Source: Hamadaea sp013361475
GTDB taxonomy: Bacteria > Actinomycetota > Actinomycetes > Mycobacteriales > Micromonosporaceae
Length of the DNA: 64,000 bases
Direction: 5' to 3'
Assembly: GCF_040654195.1 (NCBI RefSeq)
Contig: NZ_JBFAHM010000008.1
Coordinates: forward strand, 62,001-126,000
Position 1 is the stretch's first letter; each line of letters starts with the position of its first letter. This document shows positions 17,301-23,530 of the stretch, in pieces. The position numbers were made by a program, and so were the translations under genes. Below the pieces are notes generated by a model. The model saw only the letters and a program-made list of their open reading frames with translations. It was not told where the DNA came from and ran no database searches.

Positions 17301-17927
17301 CTCGAACGCTTCGCCACCGAGCAGGTCCTGGAATCCGCCGTCGTGTACGGCTACTTCCCGGCGTACTCGGAGGGCAACGACCTGATCGTGCTGGACGAGA
17401 ACGGGCACAGCGAACGCGCCCGCTTCACGTTCCCGCGCCAACGCCAAGAACGCCGCCTGTGCCTGGCCGACTTCTTCCGCCCGCGCGACCTGGGCCTCGA
17501 CGTCCTGGCCCTGCAACTCGTGACGGTCGGCCACACCATCAGCGAGTACGCGAACAAGCTGTTCGCCGGCAACCAGTACCGTGACTACCTCGAAGTCCAC
17601 GGCCTGTCCGTGCAGCTGACCGAAGCGCTCGCCGAATACTGGCACTCGCGGGTGCGCTCCGAACTCGTGCTGCCCTCCGGCGACACGGTCGGCACGTCCG
17701 ACCCGGCCGACCTCGCGGGCATCCTGCGCAACGACTACCGCGGCTGCCGGTACGCCTTCGGCTACCCCGCCTGCCCCGACCTCGAAGACCGCGCCAAGAT
17801 CGTGTCGCTTCTGGACGCGGGGCGGATCGGGGTCGAGCTCTCCGAAGAGTTCCAGCTGCACCCGGAGCAGGCGACGGACGCGATCATCGTGCACCACCCG
17901 GAGGCGAACTACTACAACGCCAAATGA
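14394..17927 (+). CDS. metH: cobalamin-dependent methionine synthase
   Basis: A 1177-residue, full-length four-module enzyme that methylates homocysteine using methyl-tetrahydrofolate and cobalamin. Module 1 (1-310) has the zinc ligands in IGLNCATG and GGCCGTTP. Module 2 (about 330-600) is the pterin-binding barrel (MVGERTNANGSKAF). Module 3 (about 640-890) binds B12, with the axial His in DVHDIGKNLVD near residue 737. Module 4 is the AdoMet reactivation domain. A TAGGCT box (14382-14387) ends six bases before the GTG, so it is probably leaderless. The 101-bp spacer is too short for a B12 riboswitch. Confidence 0.98.
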   Translation: MTNAFLAALRDRILIADGAMGTMLQAANPTMDDFSGFEGCNEVLNVTRPDIVRSVHEAYFAAGSDCVETNTFGANFAALGEYGISERIYEYSLTGAQIAKEVAHGFSTPDRPRFVIGSVGPGTKLPTLGHVPYATLRDAYQENVRGLVDGGADAILVETCQDLLQTKAAVIGAKRAIAASGRAIALVCQVTVETTGTMLLGSEIGAALTALEPLGIDLIGLNCATGPAEMTEHLRYLAQHSRVPLSVMPNAGLPELTADGARYPLTPAELTEALGRFVNDYGARLIGGCCGTTPAHLAAVVDELHGTAPAERGPQPEAGLASLYHHVPFQQDASVLMVGERTNANGSKAFREAMLAADYNACIEIARQQARDGSHLLDLCVDYVGRDGAVDMRELAGRFATASTLPIMLDSTEPAVLEAGLEMLGGRSIINSVNFEDGDGPTSRYARVMPVVQEHGAAVVALTIDEEGQARTRDWKVRIASRLIDDLTGRWGLRREDIFIDALTFPIATGQEETRRDGIETIDAIKEIASLYPGVNFTLGISNVSFGLNPAARQVLNSVFLHECQQAGLTSAIVHASKILPIARIPEEQLQVALDLVYDRRRFAADGSVEYDPLQRYIELFEGVDAASARATRAEELAALPLEERLQRRIVDGERNGLEADLDAALANKSALDIVNEILLEGMKTVGDLFGSGQMQLPFVLQSAEVMKNAVAYLEPHMEKSDSSGKGTIVLATVRGDVHDIGKNLVDIILSNNGYTVVNLGIKQPINAILDAAEQHDADVIGMSGLLVKSTVIMKENLAEMLARGLHSRWPVMLGGAALTRSYVEDDLRDLFDGGEVHYARDAFEGLALMDRVMTAKRTGTTIVDPAREAALAARRERRAKHRAVVTADLPALDDDTVRSDVATDVDVPKPPFFGTRVVKGIPVADYASMLDERALFLGQWGLRGARAGQGPSYEELVETEGRPRLRYWLERFATEQVLESAVVYGYFPAYSEGNDLIVLDENGHSERARFTFPRQRQERRLCLADFFRPRDLGLDVLALQLVTVGHTISEYANKLFAGNQYRDYLEVHGLSVQLTEALAEYWHSRVRSELVLPSGDTVGTSDPADLAGILRNDYRGCRYAFGYPACPDLEDRAKIVSLLDAGRIGVELSEEFQLHPEQATDAIIVHHPEANYYNAK

Positions 17928-17934
17928 CGGTCGT

Positions 17935-18285
17935 GTGGATGATCAAGGTATGGAGCCGTTCGCAGTTCGCGCCTTGGTCCGGCGCCTCATTGAGGACCAG
18001 ACGTTTGAGGGGCGCGAGGAGTTGCTCGCACAGGTTCCCTTCCTGCGGGTGGTAGGTGGACCGGTCACGCTTCTGGAGCTGGAAGTGGATGCGGCGGCGG
18101 TGCGCCCGTCGGCGTTCTTGGGCGGCCCGGCTCCGGGCTGTGCCTGGGTGCGTAGTGCCGACGGGGAGACGATTGGCACGATGATCGTGTGGATTGAACG
18201 CGGCTACCTCTCGGCCTTGGAGTACGGCTGGATGACCGATGAACCACCGACCGAACTGCCGGCAGTGGAGCAAATCTTCTCTTGA
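17935..18285 (+). CDS. small acidic protein of unknown function
   Basis: The gene encodes 116 residues, or 111 if the ATG at 17950 is used. It is an acidic soluble protein with VRRLIEDQTFEGREELLAQV and a C-terminal block LSALEYGWMTDEPPTELP that I recall from unnamed actinobacterial proteins. No catalytic motif, signal or membrane segment is seen. It lies eight bases after metH and could be read on the same transcript, but no ribosome site is clear. Confidence 0.6.
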   Translation: MDDQGMEPFAVRALVRRLIEDQTFEGREELLAQVPFLRVVGGPVTLLELEVDAAAVRPSAFLGGPAPGCAWVRSADGETIGTMIVWIERGYLSALEYGWMTDEPPTELPAVEQIFS

Positions 18286-18313
18286 GACGCCACCTTCCTC
18301 CGCAAGGTGCGCA

Positions 18314-18706
18314 TCATCGGAGGTCGTCGAGTGCGGCCAGGCCGCGGTTGGTCAGATCCTCGACCAGTCGGTGAGCCAGGGCGTCGGCAGCGCTTCGGTT
18401 AGGACAACGGATTTTGACCGGATCTCGGTCAGGTGCCTCGACGTGCACCGTCCAGCCGCCTCGGAAGAACAACCGATGCGCCAGCCATCGCCCGAGGACG
18501 CTCGCCACGGCTCGGCCGGTGAAGCTGTAGTTGATCGGCGGCTCATCCTCGACGAGGACGACGCCGGACAGTTCTTGTTGCGTACCGGTAGGAGCTGTTG
18601 CGGCCGGTAGCGCGACGAGCCGGTCGACGCCCGGCGTCCCGCCGGATCGCTCGATGCGAACGAACGTGCGGCGATCGACGGATCTACGAACTCCATGACT
18701 TGCCAT
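18314..18706 (-). CDS. hypothetical protein
   Basis: A 130-residue protein starting MASHGVRRSVDRRTF; a GTG at 18724 would add six residues. It has a basic N-terminus, a central stretch INYSFTGRAVASVLGRWLAH, and a C-terminal helix SAADALAHRLVEDLTNRG. I do not recognise a family and no catalytic motif stands out. Third-position GC is a little lower than in the neighbours. It is convergent with the gene ending at 18285. Confidence 0.5.
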   Translation of the reverse strand: MASHGVRRSVDRRTFVRIERSGGTPGVDRLVALPAATAPTGTQQELSGVVLVEDEPPINYSFTGRAVASVLGRWLAHRLFFRGGWTVHVEAPDRDPVKIRCPNRSAADALAHRLVEDLTNRGLAALDDLR

Positions 18707-18768
18707 GGTAGGGATGAGAGTCACGCCCTGGTCTGGTTGTCGTCGGCCCTTGGGCCGTACAAGCGAAC

Positions 18769-18798
18769 CTGACCTCGGTCGCCCCGAGTGAATAAGGT
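18769..18798 (+). promoter_or_regulatory. promoter of the tRNA-like RNA gene
   Basis: CTGACC (18769-18774) and TAAGGT (18793-18798) are spaced by 18 bp, a good actinobacterial sigma-A pair. Transcription would begin about eight bases before the first base of the tRNA-like element at 18807, which fits a stable RNA gene. Confidence 0.55.
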
Positions 18799-18806
18799 TG
18801 AGCGCT

Positions 18807-18936
18807 GGATCGGTGGCAGAGTCAGGACGATTGCGACGCCGCCTTGCCGGGCAGCCTGCGTACAGGTGGCAGGAGGCGTGTGGGGCTTCTGGCGTACGCG
18901 CCTGCCCTACCGGGGGTTCGAATCCCCTCCGATCCG
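18807..18936 (+). ncRNA. tRNA-like RNA with giant anticodon-side and variable arms
   Basis: The body is that of a tRNA: a perfect 7-bp acceptor stem (GGATCGG 18807-18813 with CCGATCC 18929-18935), T8, a D-arm with A14, G15, the GG pair and A21, C48, and a T-arm with loop TTCGAAT (18917-18923). A 5-bp anticodon stem ACGCC/GGCGT (18836-18840/18875-18879) is also present. The loop it closes is 34 nt, not 7, and folds into CTTGCC/GGCAGG, a five-base bulge, and GCCTG/CAGGT capped by CGTA, so no anticodon can be read. The variable arm is 31 nt: GTGGGGC/GCCCTAC plus GGCG/CGCC closed by a TACG tetraloop. The discriminator is G and no CCA is encoded. It is not tmRNA or tRNA-Sec. It is probably a structured, non-decoding RNA that tRNA-processing enzymes could recognise. 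Confidence 0.75.
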
Positions 18937-18939
18937 CGG

Positions 18940-19866
18940 CTAACGATGGCTTGCGGCGTACTCGGTGAAAATGCCGTCGAGGATGCGGCGCGCGGACACG
19001 GCGTCGTCATCGTCGGGTTCGTCGAAACACCAGGAGTAGGTGGCGAGCGTCTTCCAGAGCGCCCAGCCGCGCCCACGCGCCCACGTCGCGTCGTCGACTG
19101 CGAGGCGTTCCCGGTACGCCTGGCTGCCTTCCGCGGTCAGCAGGGTCCAGGCGATCGCGAGGTCGCAGGCGGGATCGCCGACACCGCACGTGCCGAAGTC
19201 GATGACAGCGGTCAGCTTCCCGTTGTCGAGCAGGAGGTTTCCCTGGGCGATGTCGCCGTGGAACCAGGTCGGCTTGCCGTCCCAAGGCGCGTCGAGCGAA
19301 TGCTTCCAGATCTCGTGGGCCAGCGCGACGTCGAGGTGACCGTCGAGCGCAGTGAGTGCACGGTCGACGGCCGGTCGGTAGGTTCGCAGCGTTCCGCCCC
19401 GGTACCAGTTGTGCAGTCCCGGACCGGGACCGTCCGTCGGATCGACGCTTTGCAGCGCGGCCACGAACTCGGCGAGGTCGAGGGCGAATCGGATCGGGTC
19501 GGCGATGTCCCGTTCGGTCGCCTGCGCGCCCTCGATCCACGGGTAGACCGACCACGAATAGGGATAGCCGGCGTCGGGTGCGCCTTTCGCCAACGGGACC
19601 GGGATAGGCAAAGGGAGTTGCGGGGCGAGTCGTGGGAGCCAGCGGTGCTCCTTGTCGACTGCGAGGGCGTACTCGTCCGCGCTGGGCATCCGCACCGACA
19701 TCCCCGAGCCGAGGTGGAAGGTCCAGTTGTCCCAGCCGCCGTTGGCTACCGGCCGGATCGGTAGGCCCGCCCACTGCGGGAACTGGTCCGCCACGAGTCG
19801 GCGTACCAGTTCCGGCTCCACGGTGAGGCGTCGCGGCGGGGGACCGAGATGTGGAGTTCTGCTCAC
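18940..19866 (-). CDS. aminoglycoside phosphotransferase (APH) family protein
   Basis: A 308-residue kinase-like protein. The catalytic loop WFHGDIAQGNLLLDNG (near residue 205) and the Mg-binding AVIDFGTCGVGDPACDLA are intact, and the N-lobe has VANGGWDNWTFHLG. The family phosphorylates hydroxyls of aminoglycosides, macrolides or metabolites; this subgroup, common in actinobacteria, is usually not linked to known resistance. It ends four bases from the tRNA-like RNA gene on the other strand. A TAGGCA box lies seven bases before the GTG. Confidence 0.88.
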   Translation of the reverse strand: MSRTPHLGPPPRRLTVEPELVRRLVADQFPQWAGLPIRPVANGGWDNWTFHLGSGMSVRMPSADEYALAVDKEHRWLPRLAPQLPLPIPVPLAKGAPDAGYPYSWSVYPWIEGAQATERDIADPIRFALDLAEFVAALQSVDPTDGPGPGLHNWYRGGTLRTYRPAVDRALTALDGHLDVALAHEIWKHSLDAPWDGKPTWFHGDIAQGNLLLDNGKLTAVIDFGTCGVGDPACDLAIAWTLLTAEGSQAYRERLAVDDATWARGRGWALWKTLATYSWCFDEPDDDDAVSARRILDGIFTEYAASHR

Positions 19867-20186
19867 GCGGCAATGCCTACCGGGGTTGCTTGCGGATCGG
19901 CAAGGCGATTTCGCCCCGAGCCGAGTCTCCAGATCGCCCCGGATCGACAGCTCTGAGCAAGCCTCGCGCGAACAACCGGTGGCGCGAGCACCGGTGGAAC
20001 GTCATGCACCCAACCGCCGACCGGTGAGGTATAAGGCGTTCCACCGACGGACCAATCAGCCGGAAACCGGCCCGCAAAGGGGGTCGACACCCGCGAAGTC
20101 ACCTGCCGCACCGCCGCGGCCCGATCGCTCGCCAGGCGGCGATGGCAGGATCGGGGCGTACGCGGGGGTCTGCGATGCTGGGCGGC
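19867..20186. other. 320-bp gene-free spacer
   Basis: I see no gene, RNA or terminator here. It holds short ACCGGTGG/CACCGGTGG copies near 19974-19999 and a TATAAG hexamer near 20031 without a matching -35. Base composition is somewhat less GC-rich than in the genes around it. It separates divergent genes and so presumably contains both their promoters. Confidence 0.5.
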
Positions 20187-20522
20187 ATGGCGATCTACAA
20201 GCTGCTACGGCCGGCCGAGTGGGCCGAGTTCTCCGCGTCCGGGCGGTTCGACGGCACACCGTTCGACCACGAGAGCGGTTTCATCCACTGCGCGTCCCGT
20301 GCGCAGGCGCAGACGACGGCGTTGCGTGTCTTCGGCCCCGGCACACCGTTGGTCGTCCTCGCCATCGACGAAGCGGGCCTGGGTGACCTGGTGAAGTGGG
20401 AGCCGGCGCCCAGCCGGGGTGAGGCGTTTCCGCACATCTACGGGAGTTTGCCGCTGAGCGCGGTGTCTGGCGTCTACGCAGTGGACGACGCGGGCGTCCT
20501 GGACGAGGTGCTGCCGGGCTAG
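20187..20522 (+). CDS. DUF952 domain-containing protein
   Basis: A 111-residue protein starting MAIYKLLRPAEWAEF with the DUF952 hallmark GFIHCASRAQ near residue 33 and EAFPHIYGSLPLSAV later. The family is small, cytoplasmic and of unknown enzymatic role, and is related in fold to ADP-ribosyl-transfer proteins. The ATG at 20187 matches the usual start. An ATG at 20175 also exists. Its stop overlaps that of the convergent Excalibur gene. Confidence 0.85.
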   Translation: MAIYKLLRPAEWAEFSASGRFDGTPFDHESGFIHCASRAQAQTTALRVFGPGTPLVVLAIDEAGLGDLVKWEPAPSRGEAFPHIYGSLPLSAVSGVYAVDDAGVLDEVLPG

Positions 20523-21076
20523 TCCTTCTCACACGCGATGCCGTCGTTGTCGCGGTCGAGGTCGTAGATGTCCGAGCCGACGACTCGGGCCGTTCCGGAG
20601 AAGTACGCGGGACCGTTGCCGCTGCCACCGGCGCAGTCCACATCAGACGCCACGGGTACGCAGCCGTCCGCGTAGTTGGGATCGCAGACGGGCTTGGGCT
20701 TGCTCGTGGTCTTGGACGGTTTCGGCGAGGGTTTGGGCGACGGCGGCTTCGTGGTCGTGACCCGCGGAGAAGGCGGCTGGGCGGCCGACGGAGAGACGAG
20801 GATCGCGGTCTGGACCGGAGCCGGGCTCTGTGTCTCCGCCGGTTCGAGGTAAGCCGGCGGTGCAGGCGAGGTGGCGGCGGCGGATGGGGAAGAGCGGTCG
20901 GCGGTCAACGCCGAGACGATGAGGCTGATGCCGCAGAGGCCGCCGAACACCGCGGCGACCACGCCGATGATCAGGCCCGGGGCGCTGCTGCTCTTCCGGG
21001 GAGACGGGCGCAGCGGCTGGGTGGAAGGCTCAGAACCGTGCGAATTCCACGGATCGCCCGGAGGCGGATAAGTCAT
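20519..21076 (-). CDS. membrane-anchored protein with Excalibur calcium-binding domain
   Basis: A 185-residue protein. Residues 1-33 are a Pro/Ser-rich cytoplasmic tail, 34-58 a membrane helix (GLIIGVVAAVFGGLCGISLI), 60-125 a Pro/Ser/Thr/Lys-rich wall-spanning linker, and 130-185 an Excalibur-type domain with CDPNYADGCVP and the calcium loop YDLDRDNDGIACE. It would sit on the outer face of the membrane. Its partner is unknown. It overlaps the DUF952 gene by four bases. Confidence 0.88.
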   Translation of the reverse strand: MTYPPPGDPWNSHGSEPSTQPLRPSPRKSSSAPGLIIGVVAAVFGGLCGISLIVSALTADRSSPSAAATSPAPPAYLEPAETQSPAPVQTAILVSPSAAQPPSPRVTTTKPPSPKPSPKPSKTTSKPKPVCDPNYADGCVPVASDVDCAGGSGNGPAYFSGTARVVGSDIYDLDRDNDGIACEKD

Positions 21077-21223
21077 GGTGGAACTCTGCGCTCGGCGGCA
21101 GAACCCAAGAAAGCGGGAGTTCGGTCAGTCAGCCCGATGAGATCGGCCCCGGCCGCCCACTGAAACAGCCGATCGAATCGGCCGAAGATGCGTACGCGCA
21201 GGAGTGAGGAAGTCGGATGGACG

Positions 21224-21676
21224 TCAGCGGAGGATCTCCTGGACCCGCGCGGTGGCCTTGGACAGTTCCTGGCTGCCCTGCGTCATCTCGTCGTTCGACT
21301 TGAGCAGCAACTGGGCGTCGGCCTGGTCGGCTCCGGCGACGCAGTCGAGAGCGGCCTTCTCGTAGAGGTCCAGCGAGGCGGCCCACGCCTTCTGCGCCCG
21401 CGCGTCGGGCAGCGGGGCGTACGCCTGCGCGGCGTCCACATCGGTCTTCAGCGTGGTGCAGCTGGCCTCCACTGCTGGGAGATCCGTCGCGGTCGCGGCT
21501 TTCGCGATGGCCTCGAAGTCGTTCTGCAACGCGGTGAGGCGCTTGTCGCCGCCCTTGGTGAACCAGTCGGAGATGGCCTGTTGCATCTGCCCGTCTCCCG
21601 AAGGGTCGGCGGAGGGCGCGGCGACTGGGCCGGCCAGCAGGGAAGCGCTGGCGACCAGTGTGGCGAGAAGACTCAT
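21224..21676 (-). CDS. small secreted helical protein
   Basis: A 150-residue product with a signal peptide (MSLLATLVASASLLAGPVAA) and then a helical domain carrying two Cys (ASCTTLK and ALDCVAG), likely disulphide-bonded. I do not recognise a named family, but the Asp/Ala/Lys-rich helix pattern is common in unnamed actinobacterial secreted proteins. The start is preceded by GGGGGTG. The next gene upstream is on the same strand 38 bases away. Confidence 0.7.
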   Translation of the reverse strand: MSLLATLVASASLLAGPVAAPSADPSGDGQMQQAISDWFTKGGDKRLTALQNDFEAIAKAATATDLPAVEASCTTLKTDVDAAQAYAPLPDARAQKAWAASLDLYEKAALDCVAGADQADAQLLLKSNDEMTQGSQELSKATARVQEILR

Positions 21677-21714
21677 CGGGCACCCCCAAAAACCGAAGAA
21701 TCCCCAGAATACGC

Positions 21715-22218
21715 CTATTTAGGAGAGCCGAGGCGAGCCGCGGAAAGCGCTGACGTGAGCGCCGACGAGTCGAAGGGAACGCCTTGGAGGTCTCCGAGCG
21801 CCTGTTCGACGAGGGCGTACAGGGCACCCGGGGCGGCGGACAGCGCGTGTTCGAGCGTGGCTACCGCGAGCCGGGCGCGCGGATGGTCCGGCGGCGAGGC
21901 GATCAACGTGGTGTGTGCCCGGAGTGCGGAGGCCCGCAGCGTCGCAATGGCAACTGTGTCAACGCTCTGTTGACGGTCGAGGGAGCCACAGAGCCGGAGG
22001 TACCGCTGTTCGGCCGCCTGCCGGGAGCCGACGCCGATGGTGGCGGCGATCCGGGTCCAGGAGACGCCGTTCGCCCGGAGGTCCGCGATCAGCCCGCGTT
22101 CCAAGGAGTCGAGGTCCTTGCGGGCCGACGCGATCCGCGCCAGGGCGGCCAGGCGGTCGGCATCGGACGCGTCGCCCTGGGCGACGACCGCGATCACGGC
22201 GTCGTACGCGCGAGTCAT
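21715..22218 (-). CDS. helix-turn-helix protein similar to 'HSP18 transcriptional regulator'
   Basis: A 167-residue protein whose centre, LIADLRANGVSWTRIAATIG followed by VGSRQAAEQRYLRL, is a helix-turn-helix that I know from actinobacterial proteins labelled HSP18 regulators. The C-terminal 80 residues are helical and unassigned. A TACGCT box (22225-22230 complement) lies six bases before the ATG, so the mRNA is probably leaderless. A GTCAAC/GTTGAC inverted repeat lies upstream and may be its operator. Confidence 0.65.
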   Translation of the reverse strand: MTRAYDAVIAVVAQGDASDADRLAALARIASARKDLDSLERGLIADLRANGVSWTRIAATIGVGSRQAAEQRYLRLCGSLDRQQSVDTVAIATLRASALRAHTTLIASPPDHPRARLAVATLEHALSAAPGALYALVEQALGDLQGVPFDSSALTSALSAARLGSPK

Positions 22219-22235
22219 AGCGGCAGCGTACCGCA

Positions 22236-22252
22236 GTCAACGGAAAGTTGAC
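22236..22252. promoter_or_regulatory. inverted repeat GTCAAC-N5-GTTGAC
   Basis: A perfect 6-bp inverted repeat with a 5-base spacer lies between the HTH gene (start 22218, leftward) and the MFS gene (start 22289, rightward). It overlaps the region where the -35 elements of both promoters should be. A dimeric HTH protein could bind here. Confidence 0.4.
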
Positions 22253-22288
22253 CTTGGCTGCCAGGACATCTCCCGCTGGCTTGAGCGC

Positions 22289-23530
22289 ATGCAACTCAAG
22301 AATGGACGCAGGAACCGGAACGTGCCTTTGTTCCTGGGCGTCTCGATCGCCTCCGGCTTCGGCGGCTCGGCGATGTCGTTGACGGCCACCGTGTGGGTCC
22401 TCGCGTTGAGCGGGTCGAGCGAGCTGGCCGCGCTCGCCGGGCTCTGCGTCTACCTGCCGACGCTGTTCGGGCCGCTCCTGGGCTCGCTTGTGGACAAAGT
22501 GCCGCGGCGGCGGCTGCTCGTCGCCACCAGTCTGGTGCTCGCGGCCGGGCTGTTCAGTCTGCTGCTCGTCCAGGAGCGAGGCGATCTCTGGCTGCTCTAC
22601 GCGGTGATGCTGGCGTACGGGGTGAACTACGTGCTCAACGACGCGGCCGAGTCGGCCCTGCTGCCCAGCGCCGTGCCGCCCGCCACGCTGGGCCGCTTGA
22701 ACGGCTGGCGGATGAGCGCTCAAGAGAGCATGAAGATCATCGCGCCGCTGGCCGGGGCGGGCCTGTTCGCCTGGCAAGGTGGCGGCGCGGTCGCCGTGAC
22801 CTGCGCGGCCACGCTGGTGCTCTCCGCCGTCCTCTATGCGCTGATCAAGGCAGATGAGCCGCCCCGGCGACCCAAGACGCGGGTTCGCCTGGCCCGACTG
22901 GCCGGTCCCGTCCGCCGAACCGTCGTCATCGCGGCGACCGCGGTGGCGATGTCCGGATTCGTGACCGCCGCCCAGCTGGAGGTGGTCACGGTCCAGCTGG
23001 GCCGGCCCGCGAGCTTCGTCGGCGTCCTGGCGTCGCTGCAGGGAGCGGGCGCCATCATCGGGGGACTGCTCGCGGGCCGCGCCCTGGACCGGCTGTCCGA
23101 GATCCGATTCGGCGTGCTCGGTGGTCTGCTGTTCGCCGTCGGGCTCGTGCTGCGCGGCCTGCCCTGGCTGCCCGGGGTGGTCGCGGGCGCGGTCATCGCC
23201 GGCGTCGGTCTGCCGTGGACAGTCGTCGCCGCGATGACCTCGGTTCAGCGAAACACCCCCAACGAGCTGCTCGGCCGCGTCTCGGCCACGGCCACGACGC
23301 TCACCTTCGCGCCGCTGGCCGTGGCCATCCCGGCCGGTTCGGGCCTGGTCGCCGTCGCCGGCGTCTGGCCCGCGCTGGTCATCGCCTCAGTTCTCCTCTT
23401 GTACGCCGTGAGCAGCGCTCGCCCATTCGTGGGCGGATCCGGCATGGAGCGCGGCGTAGACGCGGTCCCGCAGGACGTTCGCGTCGGCAGCGGTGAGGGT
23501 GCGGGACGGGTGCCGCAGGACCAGACGTAG
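22289..23530 (+). CDS. MFS transporter with C-terminus overlapping srmL
   Basis: A 413-residue major facilitator of the DHA-like exporter type with about ten to twelve hydrophobic segments, starting MQLKNGRRNRNVPLFLG. The loop 2-3 sequence GSLVDKVPRRRLLVATS is visible near residue 65. The last ~48 residues are hydrophilic, unlike the family, and lie over the conserved C-terminal domain of the opposite gene. The stop was therefore probably lost and the reading frame extended. No ribosome site is clear. Confidence 0.85.
   Translation: MQLKNGRRNRNVPLFLGVSIASGFGGSAMSLTATVWVLALSGSSELAALAGLCVYLPTLFGPLLGSLVDKVPRRRLLVATSLVLAAGLFSLLLVQERGDLWLLYAVMLAYGVNYVLNDAAESALLPSAVPPATLGRLNGWRMSAQESMKIIAPLAGAGLFAWQGGGAVAVTCAATLVLSAVLYALIKADEPPRRPKTRVRLARLAGPVRRTVVIAATAVAMSGFVTAAQLEVVTVQLGRPASFVGVLASLQGAGAIIGGLLAGRALDRLSEIRFGVLGGLLFAVGLVLRGLPWLPGVVAGAVIAGVGLPWTVVAAMTSVQRNTPNELLGRVSATATTLTFAPLAVAIPAGSGLVAVAGVWPALVIASVLLLYAVSSARPFVGGSGMERGVDAVPQDVRVGSGEGAGRVPQDQT

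Noticed and set aside
14295..17897. 1200-codon open frame antisense to metH
   Set aside because: It is a mirror frame of GC-rich codons; the protein is low-complexity in Arg/Gly/Asp and the sense strand encodes a full methionine synthase.
18807..18936. tRNA-Sec, tRNA-Leu/Ser or tmRNA
   Set aside because: There is no UCA or other readable 7-base anticodon loop, the acceptor and T-stems are 7 and 5 bp rather than the tRNA-Sec pattern, and the element has a standard D-arm and no tag-coding region or pseudoknots as in tmRNA.
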